A stretch of DNA of 36,727 nucleotides, taken from the NCBI GenBank assembly GCA_002842085.1, contig PHCA01000001.1, positions 1,511 to 38,237 on the forward strand, written 5' to 3'. The position numbers and the translations under genes were made by a program. The stretch's first letter is position 1, and every line of letters begins with the position of its first letter. This stretch comes from Chloroflexi bacterium HGW-Chloroflexi-1 (GTDB taxonomy: Bacteria; Chloroflexota; Anaerolineae; CG2-30-64-16). Shown one piece after another: positions 16,340 to 24,105 of the stretch. The notes beneath the pieces were generated by a model, which saw nothing but the letters and a program-made list of their open reading frames with translations, was not told where the DNA came from and did no database searches.

Positions 16340-16606
16340 TCACAAAAGCCCCTTGGCTCTCACCATCTTCTCAAAGGCGCGACGCACGGTAATGAGTGTT
16401 TCGACCCGCCACATGTCCAGGCGCTCCGGATTGTCTTTCGACTGAGTAGACAACTCCCAGCCTCTCACCAGGTCGTCGAAAATCGCGCGTGACTGCTCCG
16501 GCATCAGGTGCGCCAGGCGCTCCATACGCTCGTTTTCGATGACCTCGTTCGCCGCGGCATAGCCCGCCAGGGCTTCGCGGATCGCTTCAGGTTGCAGTGT
16601 GCTCAT
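16340..16606 (-). CDS. Hypothetical protein, 88 aa
   Basis: Starts at the ATG at 16606 ('MSTLQPEAIREALAGYAAAN'); the longer ORF-track start runs into the preceding protease frame. Helical, with 'HLMPEQSRAIFDDLVRGWE'. It lies 10 bp after the broken aspartic protease gene and 21 bp before the 334-aa gene, so it is in the same operon. It resembles small uncharacterised proteins that accompany toxin-antitoxin-type loci, but I cannot name a family. Confidence 0.6.
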   Translation of the reverse strand: MSTLQPEAIREALAGYAAANEVIENERMERLAHLMPEQSRAIFDDLVRGWELSTQSKDNPERLDMWRVETLITVRRAFEKMVRAKGLL

Positions 16607-16616
16607 AGGTTCAAAC

Positions 16617-16991
16617 TCACGGATCAACCAAGTCAAAAACCTGCTTCTTGCCGTCGAAAGTGGCGACGAAGAGGCTCAGGACGTCACGACCGAGCAACAT
16701 CTGACGGCGTTCGGCAGCAATGACTGTCAATGACCCGACGGTACATCCCGCCATAGTGACGTCAACGACATAAGCGGGGATCTGCGCGGGCAGCCCATCG
16801 TATCCCGCGACCTATACGTCGCTTTTCGAGATCAAGCCCAGTCCCTTGACCGTTGCTTGAGGGAGAACAGAGATACCGGCGCCTGTGTCCAGTTTGCCGA
16901 CCAGCAAGACCTTTCTCCCGGAAACAGGATTGGTGACCTGCACCGTCAGGATCGCTGCCGGCGGTCGTTCACTCGCGTCGTAACGGTACAT
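16617..16991 (-). pseudogene. Retropepsin-like aspartic protease interrupted by TAG
   Basis: From the ATG at 16991 ('MYRYDASERPPAAILTVQV') the frame carries the active-site triplet in 'GKLDTGAGISVLP'. It reaches 'LISKSDV' and a TAG at 16812-16814, then continues without frame change as 'VAGYDGLPAQIPAYVVDV', 'LTVIAAERRQMLLGRDVLSLF' and 'DGKKQVFDLVDP' to a TGA. The 'LLGRDVL' part is the second conserved element of clan AA single-domain aspartic proteases, so the whole 124-codon gene is recognisable and is broken by that one codon. It overlaps the end of the HTH/DUF5678 gene by 23 bp, a pairing seen with this type of protease. Confidence 0.8.
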
Positions 16992-17727
16992 GACGCACGA
17001 CCTCCGGCGACGGCACTTCGTAAACATATGGTTCGGCGCGGACTTCCTGTATGTAGACCGGCTCCCAACCCTGGGTGATCACTCGGCCCGCCAACGCGCG
17101 CTGGTCGGCATCAGCGTCCACCACGCGGCCGTCGTGAATTGCCACGAATTGCCCTGCGTGGGTGTCGAGCAACTCCGGCAGCAGCCGCTGGAACGCGGCG
17201 CGCTCAGACTGCAAATGGGCCAGTTGTTCCTCTCTCCAGGACTGGGATCGGCGCCACGACTGGAAGGCCTGATACTCCTCGGGCGCGATCAGCGCGGCAA
17301 CCAGTCGCCCCTCAAGCTCCAACACTACGGGGCCGTGGGCCAACACAGTCTCGTCAAAAGGCACGCCGTAGACGGTTGGCGGCTCCTGCACGGTGATGAC
17401 CCGGGCTTTCGGCGCATACTCGCCCTGGGAGGGGGCTTCCAGGGCGGCCAGCCCGGCTTCGACAGCAGCGGCTCGCCCTCGCGCTAGCTCCGCCGATTCG
17501 GCATCCCACGCGGCCGGTTGCATCTCGACACCCGTCGGGGCGGCCGGCGAGGTCATCTCGCGCTTCAACCGCTCTACCTCTTCCACGGGCACCCGGCGAT
17601 AGCGGCTGCCGGGCAGCCGGATCATGCGAATCAGGCCGCGCTTTTCCCAACTGCGCAGAGTTTGCTCATGGACGCTCAACTCCTGGGCCGCGCGCTTCAG
17701 GGTCAGGTGCACTTGCGGTTTGCTCAT
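16969..17727 (-). CDS. MerR-type HTH protein with C-terminal DUF5678
   Basis: 252 residues. Residues 5-55 are a MerR-like DNA-binding domain ('LTLKRAAQELSVHEQTLRSW', 'RMIRLPGSRYRRVPVEEVE'). The middle contains an antitoxin-like stretch ('VLELEGRLVAALIAPEEYQAF'). The C-terminus 'HAGQFVAIHDGRVVDADAD' with 'YVYEVPSPEVV' is the DUF5678 pattern. It starts the seven-gene run and has its own promoter with an overlapping palindrome, so it probably autoregulates. Its overlap with a retropepsin-like gene suggests a two-component regulator/protease unit; the details are unknown. Confidence 0.75.
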   Translation of the reverse strand: MSKPQVHLTLKRAAQELSVHEQTLRSWEKRGLIRMIRLPGSRYRRVPVEEVERLKREMTSPAAPTGVEMQPAAWDAESAELARGRAAAVEAGLAALEAPSQGEYAPKARVITVQEPPTVYGVPFDETVLAHGPVVLELEGRLVAALIAPEEYQAFQSWRRSQSWREEQLAHLQSERAAFQRLLPELLDTHAGQFVAIHDGRVVDADADQRALAGRVITQGWEPVYIQEVRAEPYVYEVPSPEVVRHVPLRRE

Positions 17728-17745
17728 AGCGTGTCTCCCGGTCTC

Positions 17746-17785
17746 ATGTTGTCAACATTATACAACATTTGTCAGGATATCGCAA
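17746..17785 (-). promoter_or_regulatory. Promoter and palindromic operator of the MerR/DUF5678 operon
   Basis: On the minus strand, TTGCGA, a 17-bp spacer and a perfect TATAAT (17757-17762). A 13-bp palindrome, ATGTTGTCAACAT (17746-17758), abuts the -10 box at the expected transcription start, a natural place for an autorepressor. Confidence 0.7.
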
Positions 17786-17820
17786 GGGTATCTTTTCAAC
17801 AAAGCGGGGCGACTTCCGAA

Positions 17821-17912
17821 GGATCCTCTCAGTTTTTCGGGGCTGTGGCCGGTCTGTGACCGAGCCACCGTGGCTCGGTCACAGACCGGCCACAGCCCCC
17901 AGAGAGAGGATA
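17821..17912. repeat. Palindromic repeat family, copy 2
   Basis: GGATCCTCTCAGTTTTTCGG leads into a near-perfect palindrome of about 61 bp (GGGGCTGTGGCCGGTCTGTG... with its complement), followed by GAGAGAGGATAC. The outer flanks (CCTCTC / GAGAGG) are inverted too. It separates the glyA-gcvT end from the MerR operon promoter. Confidence 0.85.
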
Positions 17913-17951
17913 CGTGCGACGCACCTCACAGGTGCGTCGCACGTGAAGTGC

Positions 17952-20900
17952 CTATTCGCCCGCCGGCAAGAAGCCCGGCGCTGATTCGACGGGCTTGCCG
18001 CGCCAGTGTGAGCGCTCGGCGTTGTCCGGGAAGCGGCGGAGGAGGGTGGCTCCGTCGGGCAGTTGGAGCTTGTCGCCCGGCTGGAGGTTGGCCTTGTTGG
18101 CCTTCTCGACCAGTGGTTTGGCTGGCAGGCTGAAGACGCCGATCCGGTCCCCCTGTTTGTGGTAGCGGCTCTGGATGTAGGCCAGCCCCAGGATCACGCC
18201 GTCCACGTCCACGGCCGCGCTGGTGACGTAGCCGATGGCCTGCCCCTTTTTGTTGATCACCGGATCGCCGGTCTTGGGCATCCGCACCCCGCGCTCGTTC
18301 ATGCGGAAACGGGCGATCTCCATCGTCCGCTGCTTTTCGCTGGCGATGTGCGCGGCCCGGCCGATGAAGTAAGGCTTATGCAGCTTGACGTAGCCGGGGA
18401 AGCCGGCGCCGACCGGCGAAATGTCGAAGTGGCCGGCCAGCTCGTGGCCGTAGAGCGGCAGGCCGGCCTCGGTCCGGGTGCTGTCGCGGGCGGCCAAACC
18501 GCACGGCTGCAGCCCGAACGGCTTGCCGGCTTCCAGCAGCGTCTCCCAGAACGCCACGGCCCGATCCGGGTGAATGAACAGCTCGTAGCCCACGTCCTCG
18601 CCGGTGTAGCCCGTTCGGGAGATTACGAGATCGAATCCGGCCAGATTACACTCGATCAGCCCGGTCTTGCGCACGCGGCCGATGCGATCCGCCAGCCGTG
18701 GGTCATCCACCATGCTCTGGAGGATGCGCAGGCTGGCCGGGCCCTGCAGCGCCAGGTCGACGCGCATGTCCGGCCCGCTTGACGGATCCTTCAGGTTGCG
18801 CAATGTGGTCGGGCGCAACACCTCGAGATCGGGCCGCTCGCGATCGATCAGCACCTCACTGCGGTTCACGGCGTTGATCCAGGCCCAATCCTTGTCCGCG
18901 TTGGACGCGTTGACCACCATCAGGTACTTGTCGCGCGCTCGCCGGTAGACCAGCAGGTCGTCGATCACCTTGCCGTCCGGGTCCAGGAAGTAGCTGTAGA
19001 AGCTCTCACCCGGCGCGTACCAGCGGACGTAGTTGGTGCAGACCAGGTCCAGGAATTCGGTGGCGTGGGGACCGCTGATTTCGAATACACCCATGTGGGC
19101 CACGTCGAACAGCCCGGCGTGTTTGCGGACCGCGTTGTGCTCGTCGAGCACGCCGGTGTACCAGACCGGCATCTCCCACCCGGCAAAGGGGATCACCCTG
19201 GTGGTGTGCGCCTTGTGCCATTCGTAGAGGGGGGTACGTTGGTAGATTGGTAGATTGGTAGATTGAGGGGTTGGCAGGTTGGTAGATTGGTAGATTGGTA
19301 GATTGGTAGATTGAACGGCGCGGACTTCGGCGAGGACGTGTTGGCCGACGAAATAGGGCTTGCGCAGCTCGAAGCGGGACGGCGCGACCCCGTACAGGTC
19401 GGCGCCGGAGGGACGTTCCTCGGTGACGTGAAAGCCCGTCGGGTCGTTCACCCCTAGCAGGCGTCCAGCCATGATCAACAAATCTACGTCAGGCTTGACC
19501 TCCGCCCACTCGTCGGGCGGAGGCGCAGCCGATGGCCGTGACATCGGCTGCCGGGTGACGGCCGCGAAGAGCCGTGAGACCATGTTCGGGCCGATCTGTG
19601 ACAGATCCTCAACGATCAGCGGCCCTTCGACCTTGGCGAGGAGATCGCTCCGATCGAAGATGATGTAGCCGTCTCCCAGGCCGCGCAGCCAGGCCTTGAC
19701 GCGCTCGTGGTGAACCGGCTGGGTGCGAAGGATGAAGCGGTCACGGCCGCGTTCGTCTTGCGGTAACCGCATCACTGCTACGTCGCTCATCAGCCGGCCG
19801 TCGGGATTTAGAATGAAGCCAAAACTATGCTCGCCGGGCGCTAACGCGCCCACATCGCAGGTGAGGATCTGGTTCAGGCCAGACTCGGCGCGTTCGCCGG
19901 TGACGAGGAGCAGGCCGGGGCGGAGGAGCGGCCCGGTCTGGAGACCGGCCCCAGCAGGATTGGGAAGCATATAGTAATGCGGATATCCCGTGCCCCGATT
20001 CTCGGTCTCGGCCACCCCCTTCGCCGCCAGCGCCGCGACCTCGGCCTTCACCTCCTCCAGCACGTCCAGTTCGATCTTGCCCCTGGGCAGCTCGCCCGCC
20101 AACCCCATGTAGCTGAACGGCCGGATGTTGGTCACAACCTTGTGAATCAGCCCGGCCACCTGATCCATCTCGGCTGGACCGAAGCCGCGCTGGGTGAGCC
20201 ACGGCGCGCCCAGGCGGATGCCCATCGCCAGGCCGGTCTGCGTGTCGCCGGGGATGGTGTTCTTGTTGGCGACGATGCCCGCCATGTCGAGGATGCGCAC
20301 GGCCGGTTCCCCGCGTAGGGGCGATCCCTTGCGGTCGCCCACGCTGTTGAGGTCCAACATGCAGAAATGGCTGTCGGTGCCGCCGTAGGCCAACCCCAGG
20401 CCGCGTTTCACCAGCCCGTCAGCCAACGCCGCGGCGTTTTCCTCGATCCCGAACATCATCCGCCGGAACGCCTTGCTCTGGGCGATCTTGAACATCACGG
20501 CCATGGCGGCGAACTTCTGCGGGTGGGGACCGCCCTGTTCGCCGGGGAAGACGGCCAGGTCAACCCGGCGGGCCAGTTCCTCGTCGGTGGTCACGATGAC
20601 CGCGCCGCGCGGCCCGCAGAGGGTCTTGTGCGTGGTGAAGGTGATCACGTCGGCGATGCCGACCGGGCTGGGGAACGCGCCCGCGGCCACCATGCCGGCC
20701 GGGTGGCTGATGTCGGCCAGCAGCAGCGCGCCGACCTCGTGCGCAATGGCCGCGAACGCCTGCCAGTCGGGCGCCCAGGTATACGACGTAAAGCCGGCGA
20801 TCATCATCTTGGGCCGGTGCCGCCGCGCCAGGTCGCGCAGCTCGTCGTAGTCCAGCTTGCCCGTGGTCTTGCTGACGCCGTAGGGGACGACGTGGTAGCG

Positions 20901-21434
20901 CTTGCCCGAGAAGTTGAACTCGGAGCCGTGGGTCAGGTGGCCGCCCTGGTAGAGATCCATGCCCATGACCGTGTCGCCGGCCTGCACCACGGTATCGTAG
21001 ACGGCCAGATTGGCCGCCGCGCCGGAGAGGGGCTGGACGTTGACATAAATATCGCCGGAGCTGACGCGCTCGTTGGCGAAGGTGTCCGCGCAGCGTCGTT
21101 GTGCGAGCGTCTCGACGAAATGGACGTAGTCTACGCCTTTGTAGAAGCGCCGATCGCCGTAGCGGCGGTAGTAGGCCAGCTCGTGATCGAAGTCGAGGAT
21201 GGTCTCCTCGTCCTCGCGGGTCATGCGGAGCGGGGGATAGCCCTCGGCATACACGTTGTTGAAGACCGAGCCGAGCGCCTGGCGGACGGCCTTCGGCGCG
21301 ATGGACTCGGAGGGGATCATGATCAGCTTGCGCGCCTGGCGCTCCTCCTCGAAGCCGATGATGGCGTCGGTGTCAGGGTCCACCAGGCCGATCTCGGCGC
21401 CGAGAAAAGTGTTCCAGTATTCGTGGTCGGGCAT
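17952..21434 (-). CDS. glyA-gcvT: Serine hydroxymethyltransferase fused to GcvT aminomethyltransferase
   Basis: 1,160 residues. Residues 1 to about 480 are GlyA, with the PLP lysine in 'ADVITFTTHKTLCGPRGA' (Lys270), 'PLSGAAANLAVY' and 'DISHPAGMVAAGAFPSP'. About 490-705 is a decayed GcvT-like half domain ('FGFILNPDGRLMSDVAVMRL'). About 708-731 is a tandem-repeat insert. About 735-1160 is complete GcvT ('TRVIPFAGWEMPVWYTGV', 'FDVAHMGVFEISG', 'SRTGYTGEDVGYELF'). One polypeptide would join glycine/serine interconversion with the T-protein of glycine cleavage, both tetrahydrofolate-linked, allowing C1 transfer in one enzyme. AAGGAG precedes the ATG. It is the last gene of the suf-centred array, behind a palindromic repeat. 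Confidence 0.9.
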   Translation of the reverse strand: MPDHEYWNTFLGAEIGLVDPDTDAIIGFEEERQARKLIMIPSESIAPKAVRQALGSVFNNVYAEGYPPLRMTREDEETILDFDHELAYYRRYGDRRFYKGVDYVHFVETLAQRRCADTFANERVSSGDIYVNVQPLSGAAANLAVYDTVVQAGDTVMGMDLYQGGHLTHGSEFNFSGKRYHVVPYGVSKTTGKLDYDELRDLARRHRPKMMIAGFTSYTWAPDWQAFAAIAHEVGALLLADISHPAGMVAAGAFPSPVGIADVITFTTHKTLCGPRGAVIVTTDEELARRVDLAVFPGEQGGPHPQKFAAMAVMFKIAQSKAFRRMMFGIEENAAALADGLVKRGLGLAYGGTDSHFCMLDLNSVGDRKGSPLRGEPAVRILDMAGIVANKNTIPGDTQTGLAMGIRLGAPWLTQRGFGPAEMDQVAGLIHKVVTNIRPFSYMGLAGELPRGKIELDVLEEVKAEVAALAAKGVAETENRGTGYPHYYMLPNPAGAGLQTGPLLRPGLLLVTGERAESGLNQILTCDVGALAPGEHSFGFILNPDGRLMSDVAVMRLPQDERGRDRFILRTQPVHHERVKAWLRGLGDGYIIFDRSDLLAKVEGPLIVEDLSQIGPNMVSRLFAAVTRQPMSRPSAAPPPDEWAEVKPDVDLLIMAGRLLGVNDPTGFHVTEERPSGADLYGVAPSRFELRKPYFVGQHVLAEVRAVQSTNLPIYQSTNLPTPQSTNLPIYQRTPLYEWHKAHTTRVIPFAGWEMPVWYTGVLDEHNAVRKHAGLFDVAHMGVFEISGPHATEFLDLVCTNYVRWYAPGESFYSYFLDPDGKVIDDLLVYRRARDKYLMVVNASNADKDWAWINAVNRSEVLIDRERPDLEVLRPTTLRNLKDPSSGPDMRVDLALQGPASLRILQSMVDDPRLADRIGRVRKTGLIECNLAGFDLVISRTGYTGEDVGYELFIHPDRAVAFWETLLEAGKPFGLQPCGLAARDSTRTEAGLPLYGHELAGHFDISPVGAGFPGYVKLHKPYFIGRAAHIASEKQRTMEIARFRMNERGVRMPKTGDPVINKKGQAIGYVTSAAVDVDGVILGLAYIQSRYHKQGDRIGVFSLPAKPLVEKANKANLQPGDKLQLPDGATLLRRFPDNAERSHWRGKPVESAPGFLPAGE
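19235..19312. repeat. TTGGTAGA tandem repeat inside the glyA-gcvT coding sequence
   Basis: Copies of GTTGGTAGATTGGTAGATTG in the coding frame. On the minus strand they encode 'QSTNLPIYQSTNLP' repeats in the linker before GcvT. Nearly identical repeats lie in non-coding DNA all over the window. Frame is kept, with no stop. Confidence 0.9.
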
Positions 21435-21470
21435 GACGCCGTCACTCCTTTATGCGATGTGCGAAGCTAT

Positions 21471-21592
21471 GTATCCTCTCAAGCGACAGCCATAATCCGG
21501 GATGGCTGTGGCCGGTCTCCTGACCGAGCCACGGTGGCTCGGTCAGGAGACCGGCCACAGCGAGCGATTCCCCGAAAAATTGAGAAGATACG
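21471..21592. repeat. Palindromic repeat family, copy 3
   Basis: GTATCCTCTCAA, then the palindrome GCTGTGGCCGGTCTCCTGAC with its complement GTCAGGAGACCGGCCACAGC (21505-21561), then CCCCGAAAAATTGAGAAGATAC. Compared with copies 1 and 2 both arms carry matching changes (CTGTGAC becomes CTCCTGAC and its partner changes accordingly), so the pairing is conserved. Confidence 0.85.
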
Positions 21593-21666
21593 AAGCTATG
21601 ATAGGGGGTGTCTGTTGTCCTGGCGGTCTACCGTTTGAGGCGAACGTTCCGTCTGTCCAAAATTGG

Positions 21667-21930
21667 CTATACCGTACACTGGATTGGTAGGCTACGCTTC
21701 TCGAGCTCCTCGTATAACTCTCTGTAGCTCAAGCCTGATCGGCGCGCCATTCCGCGCAACGTGATGTCGCCTCGTTGGTATTGATCGTGCAATTTCCTGA
21801 TCTGGGCCTCGTATCCCCTGCGCAGGAGCAAGCTAAGAATCGTTTGAGGAGTCTGACGCTTCTCAGTTGCCCGGCGCTGTGCGTAGCGCGACACCACATC
21901 ATCCACCACAACCAGCATCTCTGCACTCAT
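21667..21930 (-). CDS. UPF0175/HTH-type antitoxin of a PIN toxin
   Basis: 87 residues, starting one base after the PIN gene's TGA. The N-terminus 'MSAEMLVVVDDVVSRYAQRR' is followed by a helical segment, and the C-terminus 'GDITLRGMARRSGLSYRELYEELEKRSLPI' is a helix-turn-helix like that of UPF0175 antitoxins. Gene order is toxin first, antitoxin second. It would neutralise the adjacent PIN nuclease; this follows from pairing and family resemblance. Confidence 0.7.
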   Translation of the reverse strand: MSAEMLVVVDDVVSRYAQRRATEKRQTPQTILSLLLRRGYEAQIRKLHDQYQRGDITLRGMARRSGLSYRELYEELEKRSLPIQCTV

Positions 21931-21931
21931 T

Positions 21932-22462
21932 TCACACCCTGCCTTTCAGTTGTTCCACCGAATGCTCGATAAACCCGGCGCGATATCGCGGCTTGAGAGC
22001 GATTAGCGCTTTTTCACCGCGTTCCGACGGCATGAATCTCTGTCTGACCATCTCGACTACGAGATCGGGCAAGAACCAGGGCCGCATCTCAAAGCGATGC
22101 AAAATGATGTACAGCAGCCGATCATCCACAATGACGTGTTCGTAGACAGATGTCTGCCGGCATAGTTTGAGAACCTCTTTGTCGCCTCTCTCCACGCCAT
22201 AGGCACTCACCACACGATCGAACACGGGCTCGACCAAAGAGATGGGCGAGACGCTGATCTGATGACTCGTAATGCGCGCGTCGAGTTCGTGTGCATCCGC
22301 ATAACCCTGGCCCACGCCTTGGTCAACGGTCTCCTGTTTGATCGTTGGTGGAACGACAACCTGCGCGTATGTGAGCACATCGTCTGGAAGCAGCCATCCC
22401 TGCACCGTTGTCTTGGCCGCTGCAATCAACGCGCTGGCATCAAAGATCAGTTGTCGGGACAT
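21932..22462 (-). CDS. PIN-domain-like toxin nuclease
   Basis: 176 residues starting 'MSRQLIFDASALIAAAKTTV', the first acidic motif of PIN-like RNases. Further acidic residues lie in 'VVPPTIKQETVDQG' and 'YGVERGDKEVLKLCRQ', and near 'VIVDDRLLYIILHRF'. It is longer than VapC and closer to the DUF3368-like PIN branch that pairs with UPF0175 proteins. It has its own promoter, so the pair is transcribed independently of the suf genes around it. Confidence 0.75.
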   Translation of the reverse strand: MSRQLIFDASALIAAAKTTVQGWLLPDDVLTYAQVVVPPTIKQETVDQGVGQGYADAHELDARITSHQISVSPISLVEPVFDRVVSAYGVERGDKEVLKLCRQTSVYEHVIVDDRLLYIILHRFEMRPWFLPDLVVEMVRQRFMPSERGEKALIALKPRYRAGFIEHSVEQLKGRV

Positions 22463-22493
22463 TGGCGAAGCATCCTTTGCGATTCTAGCCGCT

Positions 22494-22522
22494 ATTGTAT
22501 CACCCGGCCGTTACTCTGGCAA
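22494..22522 (-). promoter_or_regulatory. Promoter of the PIN/antitoxin pair
   Basis: On the minus strand TTGCCA, a 17-bp spacer and TACAAT, with the start codon 32 bp further on. Confidence 0.65.
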
Positions 22523-22571
22523 CCTGTACTCGCACGCCAGAAAAAAGTTGGGACCTCACCCTTTGACCCTT

Positions 22572-22889
22572 TCAAAAGAACCCCAGCTGGTCCTTCGCTT
22601 CCTGACTCATCCGCTCCGGGCCCCACATCGGCGTCCAGACGATGTGCACGTCGATGCGGTTCAGGTCGGGGAAAGCGCGCTGGATGCAGGTCTGCACGCC
22701 GGAGATAATCTGCGGGCCGATGGGGCAGCCGGGGCTGGTCAGGGTCATCTCGACGTCCACGGTGTTGCCCGTTTCGGGTGCCTGGATATCATAGACCAGG
22801 CCCAGATCGACGATGTTCAGACCGAGCTCGGGATCGTACACGTTCTTGCGGATCGCCTCCCGCACGCCTTCCACGGTAACGTTAGCCAT
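22572..22889 (-). CDS. DUF59/MIP18-family Fe-S assembly factor
   Basis: 105 residues: 'VREAIRKNVYDPELGLNIVDLGLVYDI', 'VEMTLTSPGCPIGPQIISGV' with the conserved cysteine, and 'VHIVWTPMWGPERMSQEAKDQLGF'. These are hallmarks of the MIP18/DUF59 family, to which SufT and PaaD belong; members help mature iron-sulfur proteins. Position directly after the Rieske and SufU genes supports a SufT-like role. The ATG at 22889 follows CAGGAGAAGG. The 184-bp gap upstream contains no convincing gene. Confidence 0.85.
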   Translation of the reverse strand: MANVTVEGVREAIRKNVYDPELGLNIVDLGLVYDIQAPETGNTVDVEMTLTSPGCPIGPQIISGVQTCIQRAFPDLNRIDVHIVWTPMWGPERMSQEAKDQLGFF

Positions 22890-23073
22890 GGCCTTCTCCT
22901 GACGCTCGATGACCGGCGCGGGGGGCGACCGGCTTCGTCTTGGTTTCGTCGTTCTTCCGCATCAGCCGATTCAACAAGGACAGCTCTCTCCTCACCTTTT
23001 CGTTGTCGTTAACTCCAAAAATCGGACGCGGAGAACGCGGATAGAACTTAAATCGGGGGTTCTCGTTGCGGCT

Positions 23074-23382
23074 TCAAGCCGCGATCAGGACATCCTCGCC
23101 CTCGACCTTCACCTCATACGTCGGCGCGGGGTCCACGGCGGGCATCTTGAGGGCCGCGCCGGTGCGCACGTCGAAGCGCGCGCCGTGCCGCGGGCAGATC
23201 AGCTCGCAGCCTTCCAGCTTCCCTTCCCCCAACGGGCCGCCATCGTGGGTGCAAACATCCTCGATAGCGAAGAACTCGCCGTCCAGGTTGACGACGACGA
23301 CCTCGATGCCATCAACCTCCACGATCTTTTTCTCGCCGGGCGCGATCTCGTCGGTGCGAGCGACTTCGATGAAGTTGGTCAT
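23074..23382 (-). CDS. Rieske [2Fe-2S] ferredoxin
   Basis: 102 residues from 'MTNFIEVARTDEIAPGEKKI'; the extra N-terminus in the ORF track is translated tandem repeat. The two cluster ligand motifs are 'CTHDGGPLGEG' and 'CPRHGARFD', spaced as in soluble Rieske ferredoxins of dioxygenases and of suf operons. No membrane anchor. It probably supplies electrons to cluster assembly or a partner enzyme; the partner is not identifiable here. AAGGGGAGCACGT precedes the start. Confidence 0.85.
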   Translation of the reverse strand: MTNFIEVARTDEIAPGEKKIVEVDGIEVVVVNLDGEFFAIEDVCTHDGGPLGEGKLEGCELICPRHGARFDVRTGAALKMPAVDPAPTYEVKVEGEDVLIAA

Positions 23383-23425
23383 ACGTGCTCCCCTTTTGGT
23401 GGACAGGGAAACGAGGGTACCCTGG

Positions 23426-23572
23426 GAAATTGGTAGATTGGTAGATTGGTAAAATGGTAGATTGGTGATTGGCATTGCCAAGCCACATCGTCACCCTGTC
23501 ACCCTGTCACCCCTTCACCCTGTCACCGTGTCACCGTGTCACCGTGTCACCGCGTCACCGTGTCATCCTCCC
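23426..23572. repeat. Tandem repeats between Rieske and sufU genes
   Basis: First TTGGTAGA-type units (23430-23465), then CACCCTGT/CACCGTGT eight-base units (23494-23572) that run into the 3' end of sufU and encode its last residues. Confidence 0.85.
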
Positions 23573-23933
23573 CCAACCCCCACACCGCCGCCTTCAACGC
23601 CTTCAGCGGCAGCAACGCGCACTTGATGCGGACCGGCCCGACTTCGATGCCCAGCAGGTCGAGGATGTTATCTTTGTCCCACTCTTTTAGCTCGTCCAGC
23701 GACATGCCGATGATCTCCTCGGACATCATCGACGCGGCCGCCCGGCTGATGGCGCAACCCTGGCCCGTGAACGCGACGTCCACGACATGGTCATCCTCGA
23801 TCCTGAGCTCCAGGTTGATCTCGTCGCCGCAAAATGGGTTGGTGTCGTGATACGTCAGCGTCGGGTTGTCCAGATGCCCGAAGTGCCGCGGGTGTTTGTA
23901 GTGGTCGAGGATCTCCTCTGCGTATAGGTCCAT
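23547..23933 (-). CDS. sufU: SufU-type Fe-S scaffold/sulfur acceptor
   Basis: 128 residues, 'MDLYAEEILDHYKHPRHFGH'. The three conserved cysteines are in 'NPFCGDEINLEL', 'GQGCAISRAAASMM' and 'VRIKCALLPLKALKAAV', and an Asp near the first Cys completes the zinc/Fe-S ligand set of IscU/SufU. SufU accepts persulfide sulfur from SufS, whose gene lies just upstream. The last residues 'DDTVTR' and the stop come from a GGTGACACGG tandem repeat. A second SufU-like gene lies at 27619-28017. Confidence 0.9.
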   Translation of the reverse strand: MDLYAEEILDHYKHPRHFGHLDNPTLTYHDTNPFCGDEINLELRIEDDHVVDVAFTGQGCAISRAAASMMSEEIIGMSLDELKEWDKDNILDLLGIEVGPVRIKCALLPLKALKAAVWGLGEDDTVTR

Positions 23934-23993
23934 GCCGGTTCCTTATAGTATTACCCAGTAACATTCGCGTGGATCGCGAGAATCTTTGACGGC

Positions 23994-24105
23994 GTCATTG
24001 CGAGCGGTTTTTGCGAAGCAATCGAGATTGCCGCAATCTCCCTCATGTGTCAGAGATTGCTTTGCTTCGTGCCTCGCAACCGCACACCCCGCTCCTCGCA
24101 ATGAC
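23994..24105. repeat. GTCATTGCGAG...CTCGCAATGAC element
   Basis: An 11-bp perfect terminal inverted repeat enclosing GCGAAGCAATCGAGATTGCC and partial inverted copies. It is the same family as the MITE interior at 8844-9010 but lacks the outer GTAACTACTCAGCC ends and has no evident target duplication. It fills most of the 263-bp gap between the sufU start and sufS end; no gene is seen there. Confidence 0.8.

Noticed and set aside
6960-16814. TAG recoded as an amino acid in this organism
   Set aside because: TAG ends PocR, SQR, DsrE, GlyA-GcvT and the small CxxC gene cleanly at family-typical lengths, so the two internal TAGs are better read as nonsense mutations or errors.
20367-21638. 423-aa plus-strand ORF opposite glyA
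   Set aside because: Shadow of GlyA codons; no recognisable motif and no ribosome site.
22882-22962. 26-codon frame before the DUF59 gene (MRKNDETKTKPV...)
   Set aside because: Very short, no convincing ribosome site and overlapping the next start; probably chance.
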